A DNA stretch of 64,000 bases from Xylocopa sonorina (GCF_050948175.1 NC_135194.1:6874033-6938032), one strand, 5' to 3'; shown: positions 25,040 to 36,195, numbered from the stretch's first letter. A program made the numbers and translations. The notes: generated by a model not told the origin, from the letters alone.

Positions 25040-27550
25040 ATTTGATCAAGTTTCTGAGTAAATCTTTTTATACGTGTTGTTTCCTTTTGCACAATTTTAA
25101 AACAAAAACTAACTATTATCTGGAACAGCACCTCCACTAATTTTAATTATGAGTTAAAGTAGGATATTTTATAATCAACTCAACATGAAAAACTCATTTA
25201 TTCAGCACATTCGCTCGCATTTTAGAATATTCCACACACAGAACATTTGAAACCCTAATTACTGATTAATTTTTTTAAAGATAATTTCATTATACTTTAT
25301 TTATAATAAGGAATGTCAAAATCTAAATACGCATACAGTGATTCTGATAACTACAGGTTTAATATTAAATAAATGTACGTAAGTAAACGATGCGAACGAT
25401 ATCGGTAACAGCATCGACACGTGGTCTTCTATCTTTCTGAGAAAGAATAACCGATTCGAAAAAAAGAAAATCACATCGTTCCACTTCGATGGTCGCGATA
25501 GTGTAGCAAGCTGAAACGAGATACTGCCTGTACGATAGTGATGGTCAATAGCTGCGGGTCTGGTATGTCAGCGCAAAAAAATCGCGTCTACGTGAACGGG
25601 ATATCGCGAAAACATTGCACGCAACGTTTTTTCTCGCGTTTGTTATCACCTGCTCTTGTTCTGTAGAATGAAACGACTCATTGTTCGTAGAAAGCGCTCC
25701 TAAATAAGTATTCACCACGAAACAGACGCAATATTTCGTGGTACGTAACACATATATGTAGATAAAATAATTGCTACAGAAATTATATACATATTCTTTA
25801 GTATGTAATAGATATGAATGCAAATTTATGGTTTCACAACTAAATCATTGGTTATAAAATGTTTTCTGACTAGTTTAAATTGAATAATATCGATGCAAGT
25901 GGATGACAAATTTTGTAGAATTTGACACAATGAATATATTATAAAAAAAGTTACAAGAATTTAATAGAATTTTTGATACTAAATATTACAAAAATATTCA
26001 AGCTTGTAACATAAAATGATAATTATTTATAAAAAATCACGTTGCCTTGATTTGAATGGCCTTTAATTTTACCACCGTAAATTAGTAACCACCACTCGAC
26101 CTTTGTTTTCGAAGATATTTCTATAAAGATATTTATAAGTAAAAAACTTTTGTTACATTTACGGTAATTATAATTCACTCGGGTGTACCGGGCAGCCTAC
26201 ATATTTTTATATAGCTCAAGTTAATTCATTGATGTGATAATCATTTTTAATATAAATAAAAAAAGAAAATCAATGAACTACATGTTTAGATTAACATCCG
26301 GTGGACGTAATTTACATGAATAATAAATAACGAATTATCACTGGTTAAGTTATTATTATTCTCGATGGTTCAACGCGTATAAATAAACGTTTGCTCGATG
26401 AATTCTGTTCAGACGTGAGCGAACTGATGTTTCATTGTGAAAGATGACTTTCTCGAGTGCCCACTTTGCAGATTAATATTAATAACGAGCGAATATTTTA
26501 TTTCGGATGTTGGAAGGTGTGATAACGGTTGAAAACATAAATAGACTTTATTTTAAAATCAAAGACGACATTTCAAATGGCGTGAATGTGTTGTGTTAGG
26601 AAAATTATGATAATCTAGTTCTCTCCTCTTCGAACATACACTTATAATTGTTGTAAGGCGTATACAAAGTAATAACGTGCGCGGATTGGCATTAGCATGA
26701 ATTGGAGGAATTTGAGAAAGGGTGTTCTTTAATTTCATCGGACGATTCAAGTTTGCAACATAAATGCGTTTAATAAAATTTTTATCTGGATTGAAATGTC
26801 CTTAATTGTTACACTGCAACAAATTCGTTTCTAATGAAACACCTGGAATATTAATTTTCAATTTATGGACCTAAGAATTAACACAATATTGCTTTGATTT
26901 TTAATCGTTGGAAATTATACAATTGCTTGGACGAGGTATAAATAATTGAGAAAACTCTGTAGAAGGCCAATTACAAATAAGTACGAACACTTCAGTGACT
27001 TAGAATTTCTTCTTAAAAAAAGAATTTGTACGATATTGCCAAATGTAAATTCCAAGAGAAAAGAACAGTTTTTCCAGAGGAAGATTAAAAATTAACGTTA
27101 CGATTGAACTAATAGTGTAGCATTTCAAACGAATCGTCCGCTTCAGATACGTAAGCGATGTTAAAGGGCTATGGTTGTAATGAGAAATAATAGATTTCGG
27201 CACACTTCAGTAACGGGTACCAAGAAATCAATATCCTCCTAAAATTGTGACGTACTTGCTACCAAGGTAACTAAGAGCTTATACATTAGATCGGTAGAAG
27301 CGATTAATCGAAAAATTGCGCTACTTGACCTCTTACTGGCTAACAGTGTAACACGAACACGAGAGGTGTAAGCTTTCGTTACTACAACGACTAACGTCTG
27401 GTTCACTTAGCCTCTTTAACGATCAATCTATTTACTACACACTTTCTGACTAAAGATTTTACTTTTTATTTTAAACGTACAGTTAATACAAGATGTAACA
27501 ACTTCATTTTTAGACTGTACCTATGAGAAATATTTTTTTACAACTATGTA
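25040..27550. other. AT-rich non-coding stretch
   Basis: Nothing recognised apart from short chance open frames and a modestly GC-richer region at 25380-25640. Confidence 0.5.
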
Positions 27551-27553
27551 TCA

Positions 27554-27727
27554 GTGACTATTGTTGTCATCAAAATAGTTTTGGTTTCTACCTCCTCGAC
27601 TGATTTCAGCGATACTCCTTGCAACCGATTGTCACACTGGCAGCACATTCAAAAGGTCAAGCAGGACTTTTGGACCAGGTGGCACAAGGAGTATATCCAT
27701 CATCTGAACAAGAGGAGGAAAAACACT
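27554..27727 (+). pseudogene. Bel/Pao LTR-retrotransposon integrase C-terminal fragment
   Basis: A plus-strand frame contains DFSDTPCNRLSHWQHIQKV, then KQDFWTRWHKEYIHHLNKRR. This is the characteristic conserved segment near the end of Bel/Pao polyproteins, where NRLxRWQxxQ is followed by FWxRWxxEYLxxLxxRxKW. The match is cut at about 27727, where the hairpin-ended repeat begins (27728-27985); the rest of the frame is read through that repeat and is not part of the retroelement. I found no reverse transcriptase, LTRs or other Pao domains in the window. It is a dead fragment. Confidence 0.8.
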
Positions 27728-27985
27728 GAAGCGATGTTGCTTCGGTTTGCTGTAGAATACAAGAGGAAAGAAAGAAGGAAAAGAGAGGGGAAGAACGTTT
27801 CGTCCTTGGCCTGCTAGTGGACTCATCAGTAAGGCAATCTAGCAGGCCCTGCCTTAGACGCTGGGATATTAAGGACAGGTCAGAACTTCTATATATTGGA
27901 AAGGATGGGTCATCGGGTACTTTCAGGAAAGTGTAAACGGTGCTGTCCCTCTAGTGGCGAGTGTCGAAAGGCCGCTGCAACATAA
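27728..27985 (-). repeat. Hairpin-ended dispersed repeat, copy 1 (minus)
   Basis: In reverse complement this runs from a GGCCTTTCGACACTCGCC start through CCACTAGAGGGACAGCA to a terminal hairpin GAAGCAACATCGCTTC. Related copies are 28726-28953 (plus), 46619-46793 (plus, shorter) and a partial one at 44080-44165 (minus). It lies directly against the Bel/Pao fragment, so it probably inserted into it. No coding capacity is evident; the CT/AG-rich tract near the hairpin end is conserved. Confidence 0.8.
27941..27958 (-). promoter_or_regulatory. CTCF-like word in hairpin-ended repeat
   Basis: In reverse complement it reads GCCACTAGAGGGACAGCA, close to the CTCF core CCASYAGRKGGC with one extra base. 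It is repeat-borne and recurs at 46641-46657. Confidence 0.3.
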
Positions 27986-28145
27986 ACGTCTAGATGGACC
28001 TGGATCACTGCCTTTCGCAACCCCTCTCCTTAGGGTGGCCAGGACAATTCATTGGACGTTGGACTGAACCGTGCTCCAACGAAATCTGTACGTCGATTAT
28101 CTCCTAACCAGACATGTTCCGACCGATGGAACGATTAAAACCTAG

Positions 28146-28345
28146 GGTCTTCGATGACTTCTTTTAAGTAATTTCGTAAACTTTCGCGACCTTCGACACA
28201 ATGGTCTTTAGAATATTTAATTTCGACGTCCTCAATAGCCATCGCGTGTTGTAAACGAACTCTTCGAAGACCCCACGTTTTAATCGTTCCGTCGTTCGGA
28301 ACAAGTTTCTTAACTCTTTGCGAATTATCACCAGCAATTTAACTG
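28146..28345. repeat. Rearranged fragment of ~0.7 kb repeat family F
   Basis: The part at 28163-28256 matches the reverse complement of about 43705-43810, for example the ACAACACGCGATGGCTATTG block. The adjoining part at 28257-28310 matches 43857-43907 in direct orientation (TCTTCGAARACC, GTTTTAAT, GGTCGGAACAA words). So a ~95 bp piece appears inverted relative to its neighbour, flanked by near-palindromic TCTTCGA words. The adjacent minus-strand 128-codon frame (28164-28550) is a chimera of this repeat and mariner sequence and is not a gene. Confidence 0.65.
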
Positions 28346-28367
28346 ACGGGCTGTATCTCATATATGA

Positions 28368-29327
28368 CACGAATTTGTCAGTAAAATGGAAACGGTTTAA
28401 TTGTTCATCGATATTTATTTTATTTCCTTCGAAATAATCTCCATCGCAAGCAATACGCATAATCCAACGCTTCTTTAAATCTTCAAAATAATTTTCATAG
28501 GCTGATTTTAGAATCGCCTTCAGCTCCTCGTGCAAATTCTCCTTTATCATCTGAATTGTCTGAAAATGCTTTCCACGAAGTGGTAACTTGAGTCGATATT
28601 AACGTTGTTTTTGCTCAAATAGTCGCGTACAAGGTGTTCTTCAATTCGTTTCATGCCCAAAACACTGTGCGTAACGCTCTGCAACGGATCTGAACAAGAC
28701 ACCAAGATCGGCTGCTATCTCACGGGATATGAGCACGAGGGACATCACCACTTAGTTTCCTGAAAGTGCACATTTATCTATCCGTTTCAATATATATAAC
28801 TTCTGACCTGTCTCTAATATCTCCGCGACTAAGACCAGGCCTGCTAGGTAGCCATACTAATGAGTCCTCTAGCAGGCACAAGACGAAACATTCTTCCCTC
28901 TCTTTTCTTTCCTTCTCTCTTTCATCCGCAGCAAAACCGAAGCAACGCGCTTCAGAGGTGACCGAAACGAGGCAAATCATCAATCACAGTACGGCCCGCT
29001 TTAAACTCTTTCTACCACTCGTATGCTTGTATTTTCGACATTATCGAGTCCACATAAGGCTACCGTTAACATTCTCAACGCTTCCACGCATGATATTTTG
29101 TTAGAAACACAAAATTTCAGGCAGACTCTTTGCACAACTAAATTCAACCTAGCGAAATTTACAGATTACTTGTTTAGAAAGTTATTACGCACAAACTATC
29201 CGACAGATGCGCTTAAAAGTGACATGTAAACAACTGACACATGTAGTGACCTAGAAAAATAATGAATTGGACAATATCTCAAGCGTGGTTCGTTCAACTG
29301 AGAAACCAGGTACTTTTTGATCATAAG
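28368..29327 (-). mobile_element. Internally deleted mariner-like element, copy 1, with repeat insertion
   Basis: The minus strand carries a mariner transposase C-terminus (ELKAILKSAYENYFEDLKKR, then ACDGDYFEG) and separately part of an N-terminal helix-turn-helix region. The catalytic middle is missing. The same missing middle is seen in 33807-34681, so the deletion predates both copies. The right end carries the terminal word TTATGATCAAAAAGTACC in reverse complement at about 29310-29327; the left end is lost at the junction near 28368. A hairpin-ended repeat (28726-28953) sits inside it. The element cannot encode transposase. Confidence 0.8.
28726..28953 (+). repeat. Hairpin-ended dispersed repeat, copy 2, inside a mariner element
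   Basis: It is flanked by mariner sequence that is continuous in 33807-34681 (left edge at GCTGCTATCTCACG, right edge at GAGGTGACC). Its 3' end carries the hairpin GAAGCAACGCGCTTC preceded by CCGAAGC. Its left end is shorter than in copy 1 and lacks a clean CCACTAGAGGG word. Orientation is opposite to copy 1, about 0.75 kb away. Confidence 0.8.
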
Positions 29328-29339
29328 GTATTCGTTCGA

Positions 29340-30120
29340 CGAAAGTAATTGATAGGGCTAAACAACGGACAAAGTATATATTATGATTTTAAGTTCATTA
29401 CATTTTTTAAGAAAATCAGTAAGGTGACGCAACAAATATTCTCTTCATCTGTTAGGCTTTTAACATATAGCGCTTATATCTTTTATGAACAAATCGTTGA
29501 TATGAAAGAAAATTCTAGCAAATTTCATCTGTATGCAAAAATAAAATGTTACAAAGATGCATTTCTTATAATCGCACGTCTAAGACCCACAAGGTATGAT
29601 TAATCAGACAGTTATATAAACAAAAATAGCGACAATTTTCATTTTCGGCTATCAGAAAGGTATTTTATATAAAAATGTTTTAATCAAAAGAGACATTTGA
29701 CGTTCGTCGAAATGCGTCGAAAATGGCGTTCGCCATCGTCGAGGAACGATTTGGCTGTCCGATCGATTATTAATCCCTCACGGTCGAGAGGAGATAGATG
29801 CTCTTCAACGGAGGATCTCATAGACACGCGGTGAACTCGACTTGAGTTCGTCGAAAAGCGAACGATCATTTTGAAGTTGATCTTTAAAATTGGCAATGCA
29901 GAGATGTGTGGTATATTTGAAACATATGAGACGGAAAGATGCATTGGTTGATCTTTGCATTGGTTGATGTTTTGAACGATATCGCACATAAGAAAATTGT
30001 TGATTAAACATTTATGGTTTTGTCCTCGAATTTGATAAAACATGTGTAATAAAAATTACTAGTATCCGATGTTAATAAATAAATAAACATATTAGTTATT
30101 TTGTGAAGGATCCGTGCATA
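29340..30120. other. No gene recognised
   Basis: AT-rich; overlapping minus-strand frames at 29684-30043 have no recognised domain. Confidence 0.5.
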
Positions 30121-30126
30121 TACATA

Positions 30127-30957
30127 TTAGCGTGTCCCACAAGTTTCCTCCTTTTTTTATGCAATATGAATACTGTATATGATATTTGTTGTTTAAGGTT
30201 CATTTATTGTGTTATATATAAACCGTTCTGCTCTGTTACCTTCTTCCATCTCTCAGGAAGCTTCATTATATTCTCTCTTTTCAAAATTGTTGAGGCTTAC
30301 TTGCAAAACATTCATCATGATGCGTTTTCATTTCACTTATGGATTTCAGACATCTATCACGGAGAGAATTTTTTTATCTTTTTAATCTTAACTTGTCTTC
30401 TGTTGTAGTAATGAAAAACGACGCCTTCGTCGATTCGCCAATTCTCACCGTTTTTCGACTATGACGGGTTTCAATTGATCGAATTGATTGCAATATTTGG
30501 CAAAATTAATCGTTTCACTTTGAGGAAGAAGGTTCTGGTACACTACACCTTTCTAGTCCCTCCAAATACACAAAAGGACTTTCTTCGGATGAAGTCTTGG
30601 CTTCGCAACAATTGAACATCTGTTTTTCAAGTTTTAGACCAAGTACGTTTTCGATGCACATTTTTATACAAAATCCAAGTCTCGTCTCGAGTGACAAGAC
30701 TCTTTAAAAAAGAATTTCTTTCGTGTCGCTGAAGAAGCAAATCGCACGCAGAGACGCAGTCGATAAGATCGGTCTCTGCCAATAGGAGTGGAACTCAAAC
30801 TTCATACCGATTCGCACATCCCATCTTGATTAATGGCTTTTGTATCGTCATCCTGAAAATGACAGGGGCATTGACTAAGCCTGCATGTTCATATAAACAT
30901 AGCCAGCTGGAGTCATTTATAGTGTGGTGCGAAAGAAACTTACGGAACACCCTAATA
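30127..30957 (-). mobile_element. Deleted mariner element with both terminal inverted repeats (~0.83 kb)
   Basis: The ends are inverted copies: TATTAGCGTGTCCCACAAG from 30125, and TATTAGGGTGTTCCGTAAG in reverse complement up to 30957. Both sit at TA dinucleotides. The minus strand inside encodes decayed mariner transposase. From about 30620 down to 30425 it shows RLHPKKVLLCIWRD, GVVYQNLLPQ, SETINFAKYCNQ and ELANRR; at about 30278-30225 it shows IMKLPERWKKVTEQNG. The DNA-binding half and the block with the second and third catalytic Asp are missing or unrecognisable, and stops interrupt the frame. At about 0.83 kb it is shorter than a typical 1.2-1.3 kb mariner. Confidence 0.85.
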
Positions 30958-30959
30958 TA

Positions 30960-31865
30960 TTTAGAACTTGACGTGCTGGAGTACTATGAATTCATTTTTT
31001 TGAGATACTGTTAAGTTTCTTTATGACGTTATGCTGGGTGTTAGCAATACGAGAAAACCTTCGACCAAACATTACAAGAAGCTAAGTCAGGCGAGTAGCC
31101 ATGATAATCTAATCGAGTAATGGGTTCTTTTGCCAGAAAATTGGTTACAAGTGTCCTATTTCTCTTTCATAATACACATAAAGTTCCTGCTGCTTTTACA
31201 GTAGTTAACAGATGGCTGCATAGATTTACATGCGTGTACCAGTTTAAGCATGAGAGAGCACGAATACGAGCGTGATTGCAACCAAGTCGTTACACGCCAT
31301 TTCCGGGAATAAAAGTAGTATAGTTTGAATACGTAATACTTTGTGTGTAGTACAATGTAATATGCTGTATCCGTTAGAAAGAAAGTTGAGACAGTTTCCT
31401 AAGTATTTGTAGATCTTACGTTCTTTCGATTGCTAGATTACAGAAATTTTTCCACGTAAATTGTTACATTTCATCAGAACTGTTAGGTAGGTATGAAATA
31501 TTGTTTCCGCGATGGAATCTTTCCAGAATGAAAAATTTCTTATCCTCATTTCAATTTCTTATCTCTTTCTTTTCTTCGCTCGTTACTATTACAGTTCCTG
31601 CATTTTTAAGCAATTTATGCATTAAAACATTGTTTAAACATTTCTACGGTTTGTAAGTTGTGTCTTTTTACGTTAAGAACGTCGCTAATGGAATTTGTTT
31701 ACGTTTCTATACATCGTTTAACTTATGCAGAACTCGTTCGCCCGTTCTCTTTACTTATCTACTTGAGCAAAATCGTATATAGTCTACCACAATGCTTCAT
31801 CTTCATTGGAAACGCTATATGTCTTATCCTTCCACGTTGATTACTTTGAATGATGCCTCTTAAAA
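30960..31865. other. No gene recognised
   Basis: AT-rich sequence without recognisable coding or clear repeats. Confidence 0.5.
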
Positions 31866-31959
31866 TATTGCGGTCTGGGAAAAAATTAGTGGCGTCTTTT
31901 TAGTAAAATCCAACTGTTATAGTGTGAAAAATGAATTTATTTAAACCAAATATGCACCA

Positions 31960-33312
31960 TCATAACTGAATCAAGTAGTTTCCCTAGGCTTCTTTTGAAA
32001 GCAGCTTAATTCCATTGAGAGAGTTCTGCAGAGATCGAAATAAGTGATAATCGGAAGTTGCTATGTTTGAATTATACGATGGACGCGTGAAAACTTCCCA
32101 ACCAAACTTTCGCAATTTTTGACGAATCGTGAAAGAAGTGTGTGGTCAGGCATTATCATGATGGAAGATAACACTTTTCTTACTATTCGATTCTGGTCGT
32201 TTTCTTTCGATTCTCTGGCGTAATCTCTCTAGTTATTTACAATAGAGTTAGCGCCACCCTAGCTTTGTCTTGCTTAATTGTTAGTTAGAATACCAAGGAC
32301 GACTTTCTTGATTGGTTTTAATATTTTAGATTAGTGGAATGTTTGTAGTGCTTGGTTGCAACTTGATTGCAACTTAATTTAATAATAATCCTATTTTATA
32401 CTCTTCACAAACTTATATACGAACTGTGTTTTAGCGACTGGCCAATCAGCTTGCTACCTCTCCTTTGATGTGAAGGTGGTTGGTACTCGGTAGTAGAGGT
32501 AAAACCCTGGAAATAGGCTTTTTCGTGTTTATGGTACGTCATTAGCTATTGAGTTAAGGCATTAAAGGTGCGAATCGTTACAAATTCCAAAACAAAAACA
32601 ACCTTTAAGGCACAAACCCTGGTACTTAGAAAAATTAAAGTAATAAAAAAAGATAAGTAATATTTGGAAATCTTCAAAACTAGATAGTTGATTGTATCCG
32701 TATTATAAATTTGGTTTTAATTAAAAATTAATTGTTTGGCCAATTAGAAGTAGCTCATGATGGACGATTCACCGACACATCACCTTTTTCGTCGTCAATC
32801 CTGGCTTTGCGAACGTTTGTGACGGCTCACCATCCCTTGTCCACGATCTTTGACGCTTTCGATTATCGTACGTGACCCATTTTTCATCACCGCGGTTATG
32901 ACACGTTTCAAAAATGGCTCGATTTCATTGCGTTTCAGCAGTACATCGCAGAAAAGAATCCATACATCAAACTTCTTTTGGTAGCCAGCATTGTGCAAAT
33001 GGTTCAAAACAGTTTTGTGGTCAATGCCTAGCTTCATACCAATATCGACACTACTGATATGTTTATCTTGCTGGACTTTTTCAAGAATTTCATCAGCTTT
33101 TCCAATGATTGTATGAACAGAACGTGGCTCATCTTTCAGATTCAAATTATCGAAATGAAAGCGAGCGAACCATTTCAGCGCAACAGATTTTAATAAAGTA
33201 CCTTCTTCAGTGTACACAGCGCAAATTTTTATCATAAGCCTGTGCAGCATTCTTCCCTTTGTCGCAAATAATATTGCAAAATATCGCGCAATTTTTCATT
33301 ACTTTTCACCAT
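31960..33312 (-). pseudogene. Mariner (DD34D) transposase pseudogene, interrupted
   Basis: A mariner transposase would bind the element's ends and cut and rejoin DNA. Here the frame is broken. Near the start a frameshift follows MVKSNEKLRDILQYYL. The long open part (33250-32795) contains KWFARFHFDNLNLKDEPRS and DIGMKLGIDHKTVLNHL, the second helix-turn-helix region. A second frameshift lies just before GDEKWVTYDNRKRQRSWT. A stop follows KKVMCR, the repeat insertion comes after GQTIN, and further stops follow HHDNA and LLSKEA. All three Asp positions of the triad are still recognisable, so decay is recent enough to read but clearly inactivating. Confidence 0.88.
32251..32727 (+). repeat. ~0.48 kb dispersed repeat family, copy B, inserted in mariner
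   Basis: It begins GCGCCACCCTAGCTTTGTC and ends in a GGTTTTAATTAA tract; both edges are fixed by the interrupted mariner transposase. TTA is present on both sides (32248-32250 and 32728-32730), consistent with a 3-bp target duplication, though three bases in AT-rich DNA is weak evidence. A TTA duplication would suit PIF/Harbinger-type insertion. It carries GGTGCGAATCGTT, similar to a tRNA B box. Colinear with copies at 24200-24675 and 37443-38244. Confidence 0.85.
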
Positions 33313-33806
33313 TCTGAAACACGAATAACTTTCCAATCACTGCGCCAATCTCGATGTTTATACACTAAAAATGATGCTCGAAGTGTCACCTTTCTAATGA
33401 GCGTTTAGTGGCACTGTTACCGATTTAGGTTGCCTGAGTTATTTGCAATTGACCACCACCTATCGGGAAAAACGCCACAAACTTTTTTCCAGACCCAATA
33501 TTATTATCGATCAGATTTTCTTCTTTTATTATTTAAAGAAGCATCGAACTTTGAATTTCCATTATAAATAATCGAATAGCTGTTGTAAATGCTAATAACG
33601 TTAATCTTAATTGTTTACAATCAGTAATATATTTAGTCATAAATATGATGCTAGGTAATTGTATTATTTATTAATGCAACATTTTTTAATTATATAGAAA
33701 AAGATACACCTCGCCAATTCCAATAACCTCGAGAAAAAGTGGTTAACAATCTGAATAACTTCACTATTGTTTAAGACGGTTACTTAATCTTAGTTTCACA
33801 GATACA

Positions 33807-34681
33807 TTATGATCAAACAGTACCCCAGTAGTAAAGGAATTTTTGTGTAAAACGAAAACGGTTCTCAATTATTCATCGATATTTATTTAATTTCATTCAA
33901 AGTGACCTCCATCGCAAGCAATACACATATTTCAACGCTTCTTTCAATCTACAAAACATGTTTCATAGGCCGATTTTGGAATCGCCTTCAGCTCCATCTG
34001 TGAATTCTCCTTTATCGCCTAAATTGTCTGAAAATGTTCTCCACGAAGTGGTAACTTGAATCGTGGGAACAGGAAAAAGTCACACGGGGTTATGTCATGT
34101 GAATACGGAGTTTACAAAACGATAATAACGTTGTTTTTGGTCAAATAGTCGTGTAAAAGATATGCTTCAACTCGTTGTATGCCCAAAACATGACGCATAA
34201 CGCTCTGCACCGATCCGAGTGAGACACCAAGATCGGCTGCTATTTCACACGACGATTTTTCAGCAGAATTTTCTGAATTTTGTCGATGTTTTCGTCAGTC
34301 ACAGAAGTGACTGGAACGAGGCAAATCATCAATCACAGTATAGCCCGCTTTAAACTCTTTCTACCACACGTATTCTTGCATTTTTGACATTATTGAAACC
34401 CCATAAGCTACCGTTAACATTCTCAACGCTTCTGCAGGTTATATTTTTTTAGGAACACAAAACTTCAGGCAGATTCTTTGCTCAACTTAATTCAGTCTAA
34501 CGAAATTTACAGATGACTTGTTTACAAAGTTATTACGCATAAACTGTCTGATAGATTACGCTTAAAAGTGACATGTAGACAACTGACAGATAATCGATCT
34601 ACAAAAAAAAAAAATGTTTTTGACAATATCTCCAGCGCGGTTCGTTTAAATGAGAAATTCCTGGTACTCTTTGATCATAAG
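33807..34681 (-). mobile_element. Internally deleted mariner-like element, copy 2 (~0.88 kb)
   Basis: Terminal inverted repeats are visible: TTATGATCAAACAGTACC at about 33807, and TTATGATCAAAGAGTACC in reverse complement at about 34664-34681. The minus strand carries a decayed N-terminal region (GYTVIDDLPRSSHF, then SCEIAADLGVSLGSVQSVMR) that jumps to the third-Asp block (LTKNNVIIVL, TPCDFFLFPRFKLPLRGE) and the C-terminus (ELKAIPKSAYETCF, CIACDGG). The first two catalytic blocks are absent. The same junction occurs in 28368-29327, so this is a non-autonomous family, not an independent decay event. Confidence 0.88.
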
Positions 34682-34729
34682 GTACACGTAGCAATATATT
34701 CGATGCATTGTATTTTTAACATTTGATAA

Positions 34730-34850
34730 AAGGACTAGGTTAGTTTAAGTTTTGTGTTAGGTTAGGTTTGCTCTATATTATCAATTCTTACAACGACCAC
34801 CTTACAATTAAATGGGTTCGAATTTTATGTCAGCTAGGTTCATTACTGGC
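34730..34850 (+). repeat. Dispersed repeat with TTAGG-like words, copy 2
   Basis: It contains TGTTAGGTTAGGTTTGCTC and ACAATTAAATGGGTTCGAA. Related to 13615-13735 and to the reverse complement of 35630-35720. TTAGG is the common insect telomere unit, but only two adjacent units occur here. Confidence 0.55.
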
Positions 34851-35060
34851 TAATCATTTTCTTAAAATGGGATTAATAATATAATAATAGTAGACTAAAC
34901 CTAATATAAACTCATATCAAACCCAAACCAAGTCATTACTAAACTGTTAGTGGTCCAATCAGTCAGATGCATTCTTACTCCAAATACCATTAACCTCAGT
35001 ATTCTTTTTACAATGTACTTTATAATAATGCGAATTATACGAAAAGTAAGAACACTAGCA

Positions 35061-35189
35061 CAGTATACAGTAACGAAACTCTCCTGATTTTATAATTGCC
35101 GAAAATAAAGCGCGCATGCACGAAATAAGTTGTTGTTTCGCAGCGCCATCTGAACTTCTATCGACACAAAGTTTCGCTACTGTATACTG
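35061..35189. mobile_element. Small MITE with 20-bp inverted repeats
   Basis: CAGTATACAGTAACGAAACT (35061-35080) and its inverted partner at 35170-35189 differ at one position. The 129 bp element carries GCGCCATCTG near its right side. No TA or other duplication is obvious at the edges. Confidence 0.75.
35143..35152 (-). promoter_or_regulatory. CTCF-like word inside the small MITE
   Basis: Reverse complement CAGATGGCGC fits the Drosophila CTCF core AGRKGGCGC. It is carried by the inverted-repeat element at 35061-35189. Confidence 0.35.
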
Positions 35190-35204
35190 CGATTCTTCCT
35201 AGGC

Positions 35205-35375
35205 AGAAAACGTGCGAGTCCTCTCGCTTAAAAAGAATGGTAACGCAAAGTTTGAAATGTGTCTCTCTTTCAGACCTTTCTTTTACTATTTACCATCAGA
35301 ATTTTATTTCTTAACACAAGATTCATTTTCGTTTCTACGTTACCATGTTGAAATGATTCAACAATTTGTTTCTGG
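35205..35375 (+). repeat. Short repeat related to the innermost insertion at 37768-38080
   Basis: Shared order of blocks: GAGTCCTCTCGCTTAA, ACGCAAAG, CTTTCAGACC, TTCGTTTCTACGTT and CATGTTGAAATGATTCAACA. Identity is moderate and this copy is shorter. Confidence 0.6.
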
Positions 35376-35629
35376 CACTTGCCAGAAAGCTACGTAACGT
35401 CCTAAACAATTCGAACAGGATCATTTCTAATCACTTTGTCGCAGCGTAAATATGAAGATTATTTACGAAGCCAATATTATGGCATCGAATTAGTTATACC
35501 CAAAAAATATTTATTTCGCTATCGCTTAATGGCAAGCTAACTGGTGACTAAATAAGTTCGAATGTGACTTGAATTAGTTCGTATTAAATTTGAGATACTG
35601 TTATCAATTTGGCTGTGATGAGTCTCGCA

Positions 35630-35720
35630 GCCAGCAATAAACCTAACCCAAATCAAACTCGAATCCATTTAATTACAAGCTTGCTGCAGCCGTGAGAGCA
35701 GAAAGTACAGACCAAACCTA
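35630..35720 (-). repeat. Dispersed repeat with TTAGG-like words, copy 3
   Basis: In reverse complement it contains GTAATTAAATGGATTCGAG, then TTTGGGTTAGG. An AACCTAACCTAGACC word follows at about 35716 on the plus strand. Confidence 0.5.
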
Positions 35721-36195
35721 ACCTAGACCTATAACGCAGCCTTAATTCGAACTCGTTCGGATCTATATCCTAAGCTGTTAGAGATACGGTACATACTACC
35801 AAAAATAGTGTTGCGTGTGTTTGTAAAACTAAGTTCGAACGGCAGTCGTATGCATAGTGAAATTACTATTTACGCTATTAACCTTGGCAACGTATCTGAA
35901 AGCTATTGGATTATTCGTAAAGTAACTTTGTTTATTTTTATGAAAAAAGAAAGTTAATTTTTTTGTATTATATAGATATTTTATTAAATTATATATCGAT
36001 TAATTTGATCCAACACCTTTCGCCATCTTTTTGGTACTAGTGAGACATATAAGAGGAAGAATAACGCTCGACTTCTTGCACTAAATTTTAATACAACAAT
36101 AACAAAAACAATAGTGGTAATACAACAAGCAATTCTTATCGCGAGAGCGGTGCTGTGACTACAATTCTCTCGCGTTACTGCACGACTGTACCAAA

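Larger units (their letters stand above)
31868..33498 (-). mobile_element. Mariner element with both inverted repeats, split by a ~0.48 kb repeat
   Basis: The left end TTGCGGTCTGGGAAAAAAT follows TA at 31866-31867. The right end, TTGGGTCTGGAAAAAAGTTT in reverse complement, stops at 33498 and is followed by TA. The inverted repeats share the GTGGCGT word further in. On the minus strand the transposase can be followed from ATG at 33312 through the helix-turn-helix region, GDEKW (first Asp), GLTTKKVM, IGQTIN, then after the 32251-32727 insertion to HHDNA (second Asp) and SDYHLFRSLQNSLNG (third Asp). With the insertion removed the element is about 1.15 kb, close to a full mariner but lacking the C-terminal tail. 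Confidence 0.92.

Noticed and set aside
28164..28550. 128-codon minus-strand open frame as a possible gene
   Set aside because: Its first part is the C-terminus of a deleted mariner transposase and the rest is repeat family F sequence; it is a chimera of two repeats.
28940..28953. Helitron end, because of the terminal hairpin in the hairpin-ended repeat
   Set aside because: No consistent CTRR after the hairpin, and one copy shows a 5-bp target duplication, which Helitrons do not make.
30103..30408. 101-codon plus-strand frame
   Set aside because: It is antisense to the mariner C-terminus at 30225-30278 and has no similarity of its own.
34757..34773. Telomeric TTAGG array
   Set aside because: Only two adjacent units inside a dispersed repeat; not an array.
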